Assembly (NCBI GenBank): GCA_965116435.1
Contig: OZ220686.1
Span: forward strand, 1,426,001-1,490,000
DNA length: 64,000 bases
Direction of reading: 5' to 3'
Origin: VXPQ01 sp965116435
GTDB taxonomy: Bacteria > Bacteroidota > Rhodothermia > Rhodothermales > VXPQ01
The notes below the pieces were generated by a model. That model did no database searches and was not told where the DNA came from. It saw nothing but the letters and a program-made list of their open reading frames with translations. Positions 16,452 to 25,980 of the stretch are shown here, in pieces (the stretch's first letter is position 1; every line of letters starts with the position of its first letter). Made by a program: the position numbers and the translations under genes.

Positions 16452-18581
16452 ATGCAAAACGACCGCGCCCCCCACGTACGCACACTATTTCAACCGACCG
16501 CATGGCGCATGGCCGCCGGCCTGGGGACGCTCCTGGCGACGCTCCTGCTGACGCTCCCGACGCACGCGCAAACGCAAGGGTTCTTCCGAACGGAGGGCAC
16601 CAGGATTCTCAATCGGGACGGCGACCCCGTCGTCATACGAGGCCTGGGTCTGGGCGGCTGGCTGGTGCCGGAGGGATACATGGTGCATATGACCGCCATC
16701 GACGGAGGCTCTCCCCGCACCATCCGGCAGCAGATCGAGGGCCTGCTCGGCGAGCAGGGCGCGAATCGTTTCTTCGAAATCTACCGGGCCAAATATGTCG
16801 CGGAAAAGGATATTGCCGCCATCGCCGAGTGGGGATTCGACCACCTCCGCCTCCCCATGCATTACAACCTGCTCTATGACCCCGATACGGGAACGTTCAT
16901 CGAAAGCGGGTTCGAACTGATCGACACGTTCCTCGACTGGTGCCGCAAATACGAAATCGACGTCATCCTGGACATGCACGCCGCGCCGGGCGGACAAAAC
17001 CATGGCCCCATCAGCGATAGCGACGGCGTGGCCCGCCTGTGGACGGAGCCCGACCCCTATCAGGACCAGCTGGTGACCATATGGACCGAGATCGCCCGCC
17101 GCTATGTGGACGATCCGCTCATCATCGGGTACGACCTGATCAACGAACCCGTTACCCCCGGCTGCCGCGACGGCGCAGAATCGTGCGCCCCGGGGAGCCC
17201 CAACGAATGGACCGGAGAGGAGCAATCGGAAGCCTTGCGCGCGCTGTACGTACGGCTCACCGAGGCCATTCGCCAGATCGACAAGAACCACATCATCTTC
17301 ATCGAAGGAAATTACTACGCCACCACATTCCCCCCGCAACTGGAAGATTTCCCCGACGACAATATCGTGTACGCCTTCCACAAGTACTGGAACGCCACGG
17401 ACGTCGGCACCATCAACTACCTGCTTACGCTGAGCGAGAAAAACGACGTGCCGCTATGGCTGGGCGAGTCGGGGGAAAACTCCAACCCGTGGTTCTTTGC
17501 CGTAACTCGACTGGCGGAACGGCACGGGATCGGGTGGAACTGGTGGACGCACAAGAAAATCGCCACGATCACCAGCCCGCTTTCCGCGCCGTTTGCCCCG
17601 GGATACCAGGAGGTGATCAACTATCTGAATGATCCCGACAACAACCCCCGCCCTTCCGACCGGGCAGCCAGCGAGGGGCTCTTAGGCATGGCCATGGGGC
17701 TGGACCTTGATTCTTGCGACGTGCGGCCCGGCGTGCTTGAAGCGCTTCTGAACCCGGAGTACGCCAACCTGCGCAAACCGTTCAAGGAGCATCGCATTCC
17801 GGGCGTCATACATGCGGCGGATTACGACATCGGGCATCAGGGAACCACCTACTCGGACAGGGACCTCATGCGCGTCGACGGACAAGACGGCGTCGGCAAT
17901 CAGGGATACGAATACCGCAACGACGGGGTAGACATTCAGAAGTCGGAGGACCCGGAAGGATTCGCCTACAACGTAGGGTGGATTGAAACGGGCGAATGGC
18001 TCACCTGGACCGTGCAGATCGAAACGAAAGGGGTGTACGACGTGGAGATTCGCGTGGCGGCGGACGCCGCCGACAACGGCGGCCTCATGTACCTGGCGCT
18101 GAACGGCCCGCGCATCGGCCCGAATGTCCTCGTGCCCGTCACCGGCGGATGGCAAACATGGGAATCGGTATGGCTGCGCGACGTGACGCTGCCCGCCGGC
18201 GAACATATCCTCAGGATGAACGTGCGCAACGGGGGCTTCAACGTAAACCAGATGCGCTTTACGCTGAAGGAGGAGATCACGTCCGCCGAACAAGCCGACG
18301 AAATCCCGGAGGAGGTGCACCTGAAAGGAGCCTGGCCCAACCCGTTTTCCGGGGAAGTCCAGCTGGCGTTCCAGACGGACCGGCCCGTACGCGCCCGCCT
18401 CGAAGTCGTGGATGTGCTGGGGCGCACCGTCTATGCCCGGCCCGAGGAAGCGTTTGGCGCTGGCGAGCACGCGATAACCATCCATCCGTCGCTGCCTCCG
18501 GGGATCTATTTCTCGCGCCTCGTGCTGCATGACGGAGAACGTACGCACCTGCTGACTACCCCGGTAACAGCCATGCGGTAA
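16452..18581 (+). CDS. GH5 glycanase with CBM6 and T9SS sorting tail
   Basis: Secreted multi-domain glycoside hydrolase, about 709 residues from the ATG at 16452 (other in-frame ATGs at 16365, 16410 and 16509). The signal peptide ends near LPTHAQT. The GH5 barrel spans about 40-400, with GLGLGGWLVPEGYM, the acid/base glutamate in YDLINEPV (E232) and the nucleophile in LWLGESGEN (E339). The sequence style resembles GH5 exo/endo-beta-glucanases. A CBM6-like module at about 447-601 contains GYEYRNDGVDIQ and YNVGWIETGEWLTWTV. The last 85 residues are a T9SS type A-like domain with AWPNPFSGEVQLAF and LEVVDVLGRTVY. The exact substrate (cellulose, mixed-linkage or beta-1,3-glucan) cannot be read from the sequence. 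Confidence 0.9.
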   Translation: MQNDRAPHVRTLFQPTAWRMAAGLGTLLATLLLTLPTHAQTQGFFRTEGTRILNRDGDPVVIRGLGLGGWLVPEGYMVHMTAIDGGSPRTIRQQIEGLLGEQGANRFFEIYRAKYVAEKDIAAIAEWGFDHLRLPMHYNLLYDPDTGTFIESGFELIDTFLDWCRKYEIDVILDMHAAPGGQNHGPISDSDGVARLWTEPDPYQDQLVTIWTEIARRYVDDPLIIGYDLINEPVTPGCRDGAESCAPGSPNEWTGEEQSEALRALYVRLTEAIRQIDKNHIIFIEGNYYATTFPPQLEDFPDDNIVYAFHKYWNATDVGTINYLLTLSEKNDVPLWLGESGENSNPWFFAVTRLAERHGIGWNWWTHKKIATITSPLSAPFAPGYQEVINYLNDPDNNPRPSDRAASEGLLGMAMGLDLDSCDVRPGVLEALLNPEYANLRKPFKEHRIPGVIHAADYDIGHQGTTYSDRDLMRVDGQDGVGNQGYEYRNDGVDIQKSEDPEGFAYNVGWIETGEWLTWTVQIETKGVYDVEIRVAADAADNGGLMYLALNGPRIGPNVLVPVTGGWQTWESVWLRDVTLPAGEHILRMNVRNGGFNVNQMRFTLKEEITSAEQADEIPEEVHLKGAWPNPFSGEVQLAFQTDRPVRARLEVVDVLGRTVYARPEEAFGAGEHAITIHPSLPPGIYFSRLVLHDGERTHLLTTPVTAMR

Positions 18582-18694
18582 GCAAGGCGCGCCCGCATCC
18601 GCAAGCGGATCGCCAGCAAAAAGCCTTGCAAACGGTGGGCAACGCATGGGCCGAGGATCGCCAAGCGCCAAACCCTGGCCCGTATCTTGCGTAA

Positions 18695-18731
18695 GGATGC
18701 TCTGATTAAGTCCGCGAAGATCAGAGCATTC
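18695..18731. repeat. Dispersed intergenic palindromic repeat, copy 2
   Basis: ATGCTCTGAT (18697-18706) pairs perfectly with ATCAGAGCAT (18720-18729) around a 13-base loop containing AAGTCCGCGAAG. It is located after the GH5 gene and before the DUF5916 gene. It belongs to the family seen at 1035, 22926, 24879 and 34747. No gene is seen in 18582-18863. Confidence 0.7.
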
Positions 18732-18863
18732 GTAACTATCCCGGCGGGCGTGCGTACTGTGTAAAGATCGCGGTGCGAATGCGTCTGTAGTCGAGTGATC
18801 GACCCTCCTGTCTCGCCATTCGGCCGATCGGCAAGCATTTTGGGCAACCCCTTTTCTCTCCTC

Positions 18864-21584
18864 ATGCGTACGGCCTGGCGTATTCTGTTTTTTTTCATAC
18901 TGATCTTCTCGGCGCCTGCAAGCTGGAGCCAAACGCAACCACCCGAACAGGACGCCTTCCTGGAAACCCCGGGAAAAACGCAAGGCGGCGTGCAGGATAG
19001 TGCGCAAGGCGCCATCCGAACCGTTACCGCCACAGCGACCGAAGAGGCCATACAGATAGACGGGCGGCTGGACGAACCGGCATGGGCGCAAGGGGCGCCG
19101 GTCGATCGGTTTTTTCAGGTGAACCCGGACGAAGGGGCGCCGGCGACCGAACGCACCGAAGCCATCGTACTGTACGACAGCGAAGCGATCTATGTCGGCG
19201 CCCGCCTGTTCTATAGCGCACCCGACTCCATCGTCGCCCGACTGGGCCGCCGCGACGCGAACCTCGAATCCGATTTTTTCGGCGTCATGCTGGACCCATA
19301 CCTGGATCGTCGCAGCGGATACTACTTTGGCCTGGGCGCCGCGGGCACGCTGTACGACGGCGTGCTCATGAACGACAACCACGACGATTCCGACTGGGAT
19401 GGCGTGTGGCAAGGACGCGTGCAGCGCACATCGTACGGATGGACCGCGGAGATGCGCATCCCGTATTCGCAACTGCGCTTCTACCGGCAAGAGCAGTACG
19501 TATGGGGCATCAATTTCCTGCGCAGCATATCCAGTAAACAGGAGCGTGCGTATCTGGTCTACACGCCCAGCGACGAAAGCGGCTTCGTAAGCCGTTTCCC
19601 GGAACTGAAGGGCATTCGGAATATCAGCCCGAGCCGCCAGCTGGAACTGATCCCGTACGTCACGTCGCGCGGCGAATACGACCAGAGGGTCGGCAAGGAC
19701 AATCCGTTCGACGACGGCTCGGCGTATGGCGTGGACGCAGGCATGGACATCCGGTACGCCCTGACCTCCAACCTCACCATGAACGCCACGGTAAACCCGG
19801 ATTTCGGGCAGGTGGAAGTGGACCCCGCCGTCGTGAATCTGAGCGATTACGAGACCTATTTTTCGGAAAAACGTCCGTTTTTCGTGGAAGGCGCCTCCGT
19901 ATTCGGCGATTTCGGCAGGGGAGGACCCAGTTTCAATATAAACTTCCACAACAGCCCCTCCCTTTTCTACAGCCGCCGCATCGGGCGGGCGCCCACGGGA
20001 AGCCTGCCGAATCACGCCTTTGCGGACGTGCCCGAAGGTACGCGCATACTCGGCGCCGCCAAGCTCGTGGGCAAATTGGCGGGCGACTGGAACGTAGGCG
20101 TCATGCAGGCGATGACGGCCCGGGAGCATGCCCGGCTGCAAAGCGAAACCGGCGCGCAATCCGACGCGGAGGTGGAGCCGGCGACCTGGCGCGGCGTCTA
20201 CCGGGCCCAGAAAGAATTTGCAGAAGGACGGCATGGCCTGGGCTTTTTGTCCACCGTCAACCAGCGGTTCTTTTCGGAGGATCGGCTCGCGGACCAGATG
20301 AACAAGCGGTCCCTGGTCTTCGGCGTGGACGGATGGACGTTCCTCGACGGGGAAAACACCTGGGTGCTGAACGGCTCGGCGGGATGGTCGCATCTGACGG
20401 GAACCGAAGCGCGCCTGCTGGACATTCAGCGGAGTTCGACGCATTACTTCCAGCGCCCGGACAGGAAGCATATCCGCATCGACAGCAGCGCGACGGCGCT
20501 GAGCGGATGGACCGGACGCCTTGGCCTGACCAGGGAACGCGGACGGGTGATGTTCAATACGTCGCTCGAATCGGTATCGCCTTCCTTCGACGTAAACGAC
20601 GCCGGGTTCCAGTCCAGTTCGGGCCGCATAAACGGGCACGTCGCCACAGGGTACAGCTGGAACGACCCCACCCGCTTTACGCGAGACGCATTCGCGATGG
20701 TCGCCTTGTTCCGCGGAATGGACTACGACGGCAACGTGTTCTCGTCGGGGGCCTTTATGTTCTCCCGGGTGCAGTTTCTGAATTATTACGGCGCCTTCGG
20801 ACGCCTCTTCGTGGCCCCGGAAACCGTAAATACGCGGCGGACGCGCGGCGGTCCGCTGACGCTGGAACCGGCGGGCATGGGCATGGGCCTGGATGTGTAT
20901 TCCGATCGGCGGAAGGCGTTCGTGCTTGGACTGGAGCTGGACCTGGAGCGCAGGGGGTCCGGAAAAGAAACGGAAGTGGGCGTAGACATCGAATGGCAAG
21001 CGGCCTCGAATATCGCCCTGGCCCTGAATCCGTCCGTGGAATGGACAACCAGCAACACCCAGTGGGTCGACGCCTTCGACGATCCGCTGGCGGAGCGGAC
21101 GTTCGGCAAACGCTACGTGTTCGGCAGGCTCGACCAGATCACGCTGTCTTCCGCCGTGCGGCTCAACTGGACCTTTACCCCGGAGCTGAGTTTTCAGTTG
21201 TACGCGCAGCCGCTCGTGTCCGTGGGCGACTATTCGGAATACAAGGAGCTGGCGCGGGCCCGGTCCTACGACTTCATACGCTACGGCGAGGAAGGTTCGA
21301 CGTTTGACGAAGAAACGCTTGTGGCGGACCCGGACGGGCCCGGCGGACCCGCAAAAACCCTCCAACTGCCCAACCGGGATTTCAACTTCGCCTCCCTGCG
21401 GGGAACGGCGGTGGCGCGCTGGGAATACCGGCCCGGCTCCACGCTGTATCTGGTCTGGACGCAACAGCGCTCCGGCGACACGGACCACCCGCATTTCGCG
21501 TTCGGCTCGACGTTCGACCAATTGGGCGCCGCACCCATGCACAACGTGTTCGTACTGAAGATGAACTGGTGGTTCAGTTCGTAA
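18864..21584 (+). CDS. DUF5916 outer-membrane protein with N-terminal CBM9-like domain
   Basis: 906-residue exported protein from the ATG at 18864 (MRTAWRILFFF), with a signal peptide ending near ASWSQ. Residues about 50-230 match the CBM9-like fold found at the front of DUF5916 proteins: IQIDGRLDEPAWAQGAPV, AIYVGARLF, SDFFGVMLDPYLDRRSGYYF, TAEMRIPYSQLRF. The large remainder is the DUF5916 region, with NPDFGQVEVDPAVVNLSDYE, ETYFSEKRPFFVEGASVF and a C-terminal run of amphipathic strands, so it is predicted to be a barrel in the outer membrane. It ends KMNWWFSS. The function of DUF5916 is not established; the sugar-binding domain and the glycanase neighbours suggest polysaccharide handling. Confidence 0.85.
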   Translation: MRTAWRILFFFILIFSAPASWSQTQPPEQDAFLETPGKTQGGVQDSAQGAIRTVTATATEEAIQIDGRLDEPAWAQGAPVDRFFQVNPDEGAPATERTEAIVLYDSEAIYVGARLFYSAPDSIVARLGRRDANLESDFFGVMLDPYLDRRSGYYFGLGAAGTLYDGVLMNDNHDDSDWDGVWQGRVQRTSYGWTAEMRIPYSQLRFYRQEQYVWGINFLRSISSKQERAYLVYTPSDESGFVSRFPELKGIRNISPSRQLELIPYVTSRGEYDQRVGKDNPFDDGSAYGVDAGMDIRYALTSNLTMNATVNPDFGQVEVDPAVVNLSDYETYFSEKRPFFVEGASVFGDFGRGGPSFNINFHNSPSLFYSRRIGRAPTGSLPNHAFADVPEGTRILGAAKLVGKLAGDWNVGVMQAMTAREHARLQSETGAQSDAEVEPATWRGVYRAQKEFAEGRHGLGFLSTVNQRFFSEDRLADQMNKRSLVFGVDGWTFLDGENTWVLNGSAGWSHLTGTEARLLDIQRSSTHYFQRPDRKHIRIDSSATALSGWTGRLGLTRERGRVMFNTSLESVSPSFDVNDAGFQSSSGRINGHVATGYSWNDPTRFTRDAFAMVALFRGMDYDGNVFSSGAFMFSRVQFLNYYGAFGRLFVAPETVNTRRTRGGPLTLEPAGMGMGLDVYSDRRKAFVLGLELDLERRGSGKETEVGVDIEWQAASNIALALNPSVEWTTSNTQWVDAFDDPLAERTFGKRYVFGRLDQITLSSAVRLNWTFTPELSFQLYAQPLVSVGDYSEYKELARARSYDFIRYGEEGSTFDEETLVADPDGPGGPAKTLQLPNRDFNFASLRGTAVARWEYRPGSTLYLVWTQQRSGDTDHPHFAFGSTFDQLGAAPMHNVFVLKMNWWFSS

Positions 21585-21598
21585 ACGGGCGCACGTTT

Positions 21599-21635
21599 TG
21601 CATACTGTGCATACTTTGCATACTGTTGCATAGTC
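21599..21635. repeat. Short TGCATA-type tandem repeat
   Basis: Four copies of TGCATACT (the last is TGCATAGT) spaced 9-10 bp apart lie between the DUF5916 and TPR genes, 29-65 bp before the TPR start. They recall the TGCATAG palindromes at 36.3, 38.5 and 40.6 kb. They could be a regulator-binding cluster in the TPR promoter. Confidence 0.6.
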
Positions 21636-21663
21636 GCAAAATAATCTTCCTGTAAAATCCGGT

Positions 21664-22920
21664 ATGCGTCCGGTTCGATTGCTCCATCGCATCGCTTGTC
21701 TTGCGCTCCTGCTCGTCATCGCGGGAGGGTGTCGCTCTGGTGCGGAGCGGGGCGACAAGGAAGCCGAGGCATCCGCATCCATCGTACGCGCCGCTCCGCT
21801 GTCCCCCGCCGCCGAGCGCTTCGTGCAACGGGCGCGGCAGGCGCTGGGCCAGCGAGAGTATGCGCAGGGACTTGCCTGGGCCGACAGCGCCGTAGCCCAT
21901 GCGCCCTTTGCCCCGGACGGACACTTCATACAGGGCCTGATCCAGTTCGAGCTGGGGCGCATGGACGAAGCGGAAGCGGCGTACCGCAACGCGCAACGCC
22001 TGCAGGCCGATTATCCCGGCCTGGCCCACAACCGCGGCAACGTGGCGTACCAGCAAAAGCGTTACCGCGAAGCGTTGGCCCTTTACACGCGGGAAACGCA
22101 GCGCAGTCAGGACCCCAACCCGTGGCACGGACTCGGCGCTACGCACGAAACGCTGGGCAACCCGGCGGAAGCGCGGGAAGCCTACGAACAGGCCCTTGTC
22201 GTTGACCCGGACTACGCCCCGGCCCATGCCGCGCTGGTCGACTGGCACGAACGCGAAGGAGACTTCCCGACCGCGCTGGCGCACGCCGAACAGGCGCTGG
22301 CCATTGACGCGGCGCATCTCGACTATCGCTACAAGGTAGGCGCCCTGCTGCGGCGAAGCGGGAAACCCGCCGACGCCCTGCCGTACTTGCGCGCCGTGCT
22401 GGATGCGCAACCCTGGAATTACCAGGCGGCCTTCTCGCTGGGCCAGTCCCTGCGGGACATGGGACAACTGGACGAAGCCACCCGCATACTCGACCGGGCC
22501 AACCGGTTGCGCGCCGAGCAGCAGGATGTGGAGCGCTACGGGCGCGAGGCACGGCTCCTGCCGGAAAATTTTCAGGCGCAACTGACCTATGCCGATGCAT
22601 TGCGGCGTTCGGGACGGCTTGCGGACGCACTGAACGCTTATCATATCGCCCTGAGCCTGCGCCCGCATAACCTGGCGCTGCAAACCAACATCGCCACGCT
22701 CTATGCGCAAACGGAACGCCCCGCCGAAGCCGAAGCGTTGTTCCTTCAGGTCCTGCGCATGGACTCGACCCATGCCGAGGCGTGGGTGAACCTCGGGTTG
22801 CTGTACCTGCGCGCGGGGCAAGCGGGCCGGGCGGACGATGCGCTACAGCGCGCCTTTCGCTACGGCGAAGGCAATCCGGTTGTGGAACAGGTTCGGGAGC
22901 GGCTGCTGGCGGGACGTTGA
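21664..22920 (+). CDS. TPR-repeat lipoprotein
   Basis: 418-residue lipoprotein with signal LALLLVIAGGC (lipidated C23). It is followed by about ten tetratricopeptide repeats; recognisable helices include WADSAVAHAPFAPDGHF, AEAAYRNAQRLQADYPG, AREAYEQALVVDPDYAP and AEALFLQVLRMDSTHAE. TPR arrays are protein-interaction scaffolds, and no enzymatic motif is present. A periplasmic or outer-membrane adaptor role is inferred. It is convergent with the PpiC-type lipoprotein, with a perfect 14-bp hairpin between the two stop codons. It is probably independent of the DUF5916 gene, given a 79-bp gap containing short repeats. Confidence 0.85.
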   Translation: MRPVRLLHRIACLALLLVIAGGCRSGAERGDKEAEASASIVRAAPLSPAAERFVQRARQALGQREYAQGLAWADSAVAHAPFAPDGHFIQGLIQFELGRMDEAEAAYRNAQRLQADYPGLAHNRGNVAYQQKRYREALALYTRETQRSQDPNPWHGLGATHETLGNPAEAREAYEQALVVDPDYAPAHAALVDWHEREGDFPTALAHAEQALAIDAAHLDYRYKVGALLRRSGKPADALPYLRAVLDAQPWNYQAAFSLGQSLRDMGQLDEATRILDRANRLRAEQQDVERYGREARLLPENFQAQLTYADALRRSGRLADALNAYHIALSLRPHNLALQTNIATLYAQTERPAEAEALFLQVLRMDSTHAEAWVNLGLLYLRAGQAGRADDALQRAFRYGEGNPVVEQVRERLLAGR

Positions 22921-22925
22921 AGCAC

Positions 22926-22964
22926 AGGATGCACTGATCGAAGTGGACTTGATCAGTGCATCCT
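22926..22964. terminator. Perfect 14-bp hairpin between convergent genes (palindromic repeat copy 3)
   Basis: AGGATGCACTGATC (22926-22939) and GATCAGTGCATCCT (22951-22964) pair perfectly around an 11-base loop. Read on the minus strand, the loop is AAGTCCACTTC, matching the core of the copies at 1035, 18695 and 34747. It occupies nearly the whole 48-bp gap between two converging stop codons, so a bidirectional terminator role is likely. There is no strong T-run. Confidence 0.7.
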
Positions 22965-22968
22965 ACAA

Positions 22969-24714
22969 TTATTCCCTGCCGAGTTCCATCATCTGTTCGA
23001 AAAACAGGCTGTCTGTCGTCACCGTGGCCTGGTCGTGCAGGCGCTGGAGCAGGCGATACTCGTTGTAGCGCGGCGCCACGGCCCGAAAAAGCGAATCCCG
23101 TACGGCGGCGTACGTGGTAGCCGGTTCCGTACGCCGCTCGGCGACGCGGACCAAGGCCCAGGCGCCGGACGCCTGCCGGGCCAGGGCGATCTGCCGCAGG
23201 GGCGCCTGTCGAACCGTTGCGACCCATTCCGGGAAGGCGTCCGGGTTCGCCTCCGCATGGCGGGCGTACCCTGCATAGTCCGCCGCCCGCGACGGGACGG
23301 ACGTCAACAGGGCTTGCGCGGCCTCCGCATCCGCCTGCGAGGCGAAGGGAATGGTCCAGAAATCGGCGATCCAGCGTTGTCGCCGGGCGGCGGCGCTGCG
23401 GTCAAACGCGGCGCGGAGCTCCGTTTCGGGGATGGCGGCGGGCGGGTCGGCGCGCAAGGTGTCCCGGATACGGCGGGTAAGCGCATGGCGCTCCGCGCGC
23501 AGCGCTTCGGCGGGGACGACGGGGTCGCTGTCCAGGCCGCGTTGCAGTCCGGCGCGAAAGAGGGCGTCGTTGCGCAACGCCCGCCCTACGGAGGCGCCGG
23601 TCCGGGCGCGCGCTTCGGAAAACGGCAGCTCGGGCAACCAGTAGTAGTAATCGCCCGCCGTAAACACCACGGTTTCGCCCTCGAACAGATAGGTCGCCAG
23701 CGGCGTGTCCGGCGTGAGTTCCCCGCGCAGCGCCCGCAGATCGGGCCGTGCCGTTTCCGGGTCCATACCCAGTTCCACGGGGGCCTCGGCGACGCGGTTT
23801 TCGAGGCGCCCTATCGCCTGCGCAAGGCTGCGGACCGCCGGCGCATCCACCTGCACGTTGAGGCCCTCCATGAACTCCTGGACGAAGCGATCCCCTTCGA
23901 GCCGCCGCGTCCGCAGCGCCACCTGCGTCGTCAGGCCTTCCTTGCGGTACTGATATTCGGATTCCGTAACGATGGGCGTGCCGGTCTTTTCTTCCGCCCG
24001 GACGATATGGTACCCGAAGCGCGACCGCACCGGCGCCGATATTTCCCCGACGTCCAGCGCGAACGTAGCCTCGGCGAAGGCGTCGTCCACCTGGAAATAC
24101 CGGACAGGCCCCAGCATGCCCGCCGCCGAATCGACAGCAGGCAGGTCGTAGCACAGGACGGCTTCCTCCAGAAAATCGCTCCCGGCCAGCAAACGCGCAT
24201 GGGCCGCTTCCGCCTCGGCCCGATCCCGGTAAAAAAGATGCCGCGCCACCACCTGCTGCTTCGACAGGACGAACGCCCGCCGCACATCGGCGTCCTCAAT
24301 GGGGGGCAACGTTTCGAGAAACGCCGTTTCGAAGAAACGCCCGCCGATCGCCTGCCGCCGGGCGCGCTCGACGATCGACTGAAATGCGCTGTCGGCTCCG
24401 TAGCCGCGCCGGGCCGCCTCGTCCGCCAGCAGCGAGGCGTCCACAAGCCGGGCAAGGTGCAGGTGGCGGTTCGCAGGGGTATCGTTTTGCCCCGTGGCCA
24501 TGAGAAAGGCCACATAGGAGGTCTCGAAATCCTCTACGGTGATCGGCGTCCCGTCCACGCTCGTCACCACGCGGTCGCGTTCGTCCGGCGGCGCATCGCC
24601 CGCACAGGCCACCAGGCGCCACGCCAGAAACGCCAGCAAGAGGCCCCGTCCCCACAAACGCCCGCGCCGCCGCGAATCCGACGTGTTTCCCGCTGATTTC
24701 CTCGTTAAAATCAT
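22969..24714 (-). CDS. PpiC/SurA-type peptidyl-prolyl isomerase lipoprotein
   Basis: 581-residue periplasmic foldase. The signal ends in a lipobox AWRLVAC (C37). The N-terminal chaperone-like helical region starts VTSVDGTPITVEDFETSY, as in SurA/PrsA proteins. A parvulin-type rotamase domain lies near 150-250, with VVARHLFYRDRAEAEAAHARL, GMLGPVRYFQVDDAFAEATF and VRSRFGYHIVRAEEKTG. The remaining 300 residues include further SurA-like helices and a second, weaker rotamase-like segment toward the C-terminus (FWTIPFASQADAEAAQALL). It probably assists folding of outer-membrane and secreted proteins, of which this window has many. It starts about 210 bp after the PorV-like gene. Confidence 0.85.
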   Translation of the reverse strand: MILTRKSAGNTSDSRRRGRLWGRGLLLAFLAWRLVACAGDAPPDERDRVVTSVDGTPITVEDFETSYVAFLMATGQNDTPANRHLHLARLVDASLLADEAARRGYGADSAFQSIVERARRQAIGGRFFETAFLETLPPIEDADVRRAFVLSKQQVVARHLFYRDRAEAEAAHARLLAGSDFLEEAVLCYDLPAVDSAAGMLGPVRYFQVDDAFAEATFALDVGEISAPVRSRFGYHIVRAEEKTGTPIVTESEYQYRKEGLTTQVALRTRRLEGDRFVQEFMEGLNVQVDAPAVRSLAQAIGRLENRVAEAPVELGMDPETARPDLRALRGELTPDTPLATYLFEGETVVFTAGDYYYWLPELPFSEARARTGASVGRALRNDALFRAGLQRGLDSDPVVPAEALRAERHALTRRIRDTLRADPPAAIPETELRAAFDRSAAARRQRWIADFWTIPFASQADAEAAQALLTSVPSRAADYAGYARHAEANPDAFPEWVATVRQAPLRQIALARQASGAWALVRVAERRTEPATTYAAVRDSLFRAVAPRYNEYRLLQRLHDQATVTTDSLFFEQMMELGRE

Positions 24715-24795
24715 CGGAAAACAGGGCGCTTTGCGTCGTCGGGGTCGTGAAACGTCCTTCGGGAGGCATCGAGGAGCGCGCGGGCTGTGTCATTC

Positions 24796-24920
24796 CTCAT
24801 GATGCGGGGCCGCCACGCTACGTGCTTCGTAGTACTTCGTCTTGCTTCGTCATGCCTTGCCAGCGCGCGTCTCGCGGCCTCTGATCGTTGCGAACATAAT
24901 TTGCGGACGTAATCAGAGCA
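24796..24920 (-). repeat. Dispersed intergenic palindromic repeat, copy 4 (extended, inverted)
   Basis: CTCTGAT (24879-24885) and ATCAGAG (24912-24918) flank a longer loop containing, on the minus strand, ACGTCCGCAAA. The minus-strand continuation includes GGCAAGGCATGACGAAGCAA, closely matching the flank of the copy at 1035 (ATGACGAAGCAA, then GTGGC-GGCCCC). A short internal run of ACGAAG(C/T)A repeats lies at about 24817-24851. It follows the PorV-like gene, where it may end the TonB operon transcript. Confidence 0.6.
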
Positions 24921-24923
24921 TGC

Positions 24924-25961
24924 TTAATAATAGATCCGCAGGTCTACCATCTGCGTGTCGCCAAGCATATCGAACGGAATATAAGCGAAATCGAAGCCAA
25001 GGCGCACCGCGCTCACGCGCACGTCCAGCCCCACGCCAAAGGTCAGGTGGCTGTCCACATTGTCGATGAAGGCGTCCTTGTACCCCGCGCGCAGATCGAA
25101 ATTGAACGTGTTCGAACCGTAGTGGAGCTGTGCGCCCAGGTCGCCGTTCAGGCTGTTGTCGTTGCCCTGATTGGCGTCGGCGAGGAGCTGCAGTTCCGTA
25201 TTGAACGCCAGGGGAATGGGCACCATGACGCCAAACTTGAACGCCAGCGGCAAGTCCCACCGGTCCATGTCGATGCGCGCCGGAATATCGGGATTGTTGC
25301 CCGCCGTGGTCCGATCGATATCCACGAACACCTGTCCGTTGATCCCCTTCATCTGCATCTTGCCGCCGAAATTACGGATCGACGCAGCGATGTTCATACC
25401 GTTCAGGTAGCGCGTTTCGAGAATGAACCCGAAATCGAACGCCACGGCCGTAGCATCCATGTCGCGGATCTGCTGCCGGACGTACTTCACCGTCCCCCCG
25501 AAATAGAACGCCTGCGTAAGCGGCTGCGCATACGTCAGGCCCAGGCTCATGTCGTTCGACGAAAATGTTTCTCCGGTGCCCTCTGGAAAGGCCACGGTCC
25601 GCACCTCCATATCCCCATAGTTGACCATCGCCATGCCCAGCCCGATGGCGCCAGTCCCCAGCACCGGGACGACGACGCCCGCCGCGTTGTACCGGATGTC
25701 GGCGAACCATTCGTAGTGCGTCAGGAACACATTCCCCCGGTGCCTGCCTGCGTACGGACGCGCCGCGCCAGCCGGATTCCAGAACAAGGCGTCCCCGCCC
25801 GTGGCCATCGTGGTGTAGGCGTGGCCCAGGGCCTGTCCGCGGGCGCCCGCGCCCAGCGTCAGAAAGGGCGCCGCCGTGGTCCCGGACCGGCTTTGCGCAA
25901 AAACGCTCGGCGCAATCAGGCACAGCGCCAGAAATAAAGGCAAGATTCGTCGCATAAGCAT
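24924..25961 (-). CDS. PorV/PorQ-family outer-membrane protein
   Basis: About 345 residues from the ATG at 25961 or 25955, with signal peptide LFLALCLIAPSVFAQ. The mature N-terminus reads TTAAPFLTLGAGARGQALGHAYTTMATGGDALFWNPAG (quoted in parts: FLTLGAGARGQALGHAYTT, then GDALFWNPAG). This is the hallmark of PorV/PorQ proteins, FadL-like barrels; PorV itself shuttles T9SS cargo to the attachment complex. The C-terminus ends VDLRIYY. It is the last gene of an operon with a TonB receptor and a large exported protein; its start lies 19 bp after the previous stop. Several such paralogues per genome are common, so I do not claim it is PorV itself. Confidence 0.85.
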   Translation of the reverse strand: MLMRRILPLFLALCLIAPSVFAQSRSGTTAAPFLTLGAGARGQALGHAYTTMATGGDALFWNPAGAARPYAGRHRGNVFLTHYEWFADIRYNAAGVVVPVLGTGAIGLGMAMVNYGDMEVRTVAFPEGTGETFSSNDMSLGLTYAQPLTQAFYFGGTVKYVRQQIRDMDATAVAFDFGFILETRYLNGMNIAASIRNFGGKMQMKGINGQVFVDIDRTTAGNNPDIPARIDMDRWDLPLAFKFGVMVPIPLAFNTELQLLADANQGNDNSLNGDLGAQLHYGSNTFNFDLRAGYKDAFIDNVDSHLTFGVGLDVRVSAVRLGFDFAYIPFDMLGDTQMVDLRIYY

Positions 25962-25980
25962 GGGTGGGGCGCTATGTCCC

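Noticed and set aside
17682..21989. 1435-codon open frame on the minus strand
   Set aside because: It is antisense to GH5, DUF5916 and TPR genes that have clear motifs and signal peptides. Long antisense frames are expected with this GC-rich codon use, and its translation shows no domain.
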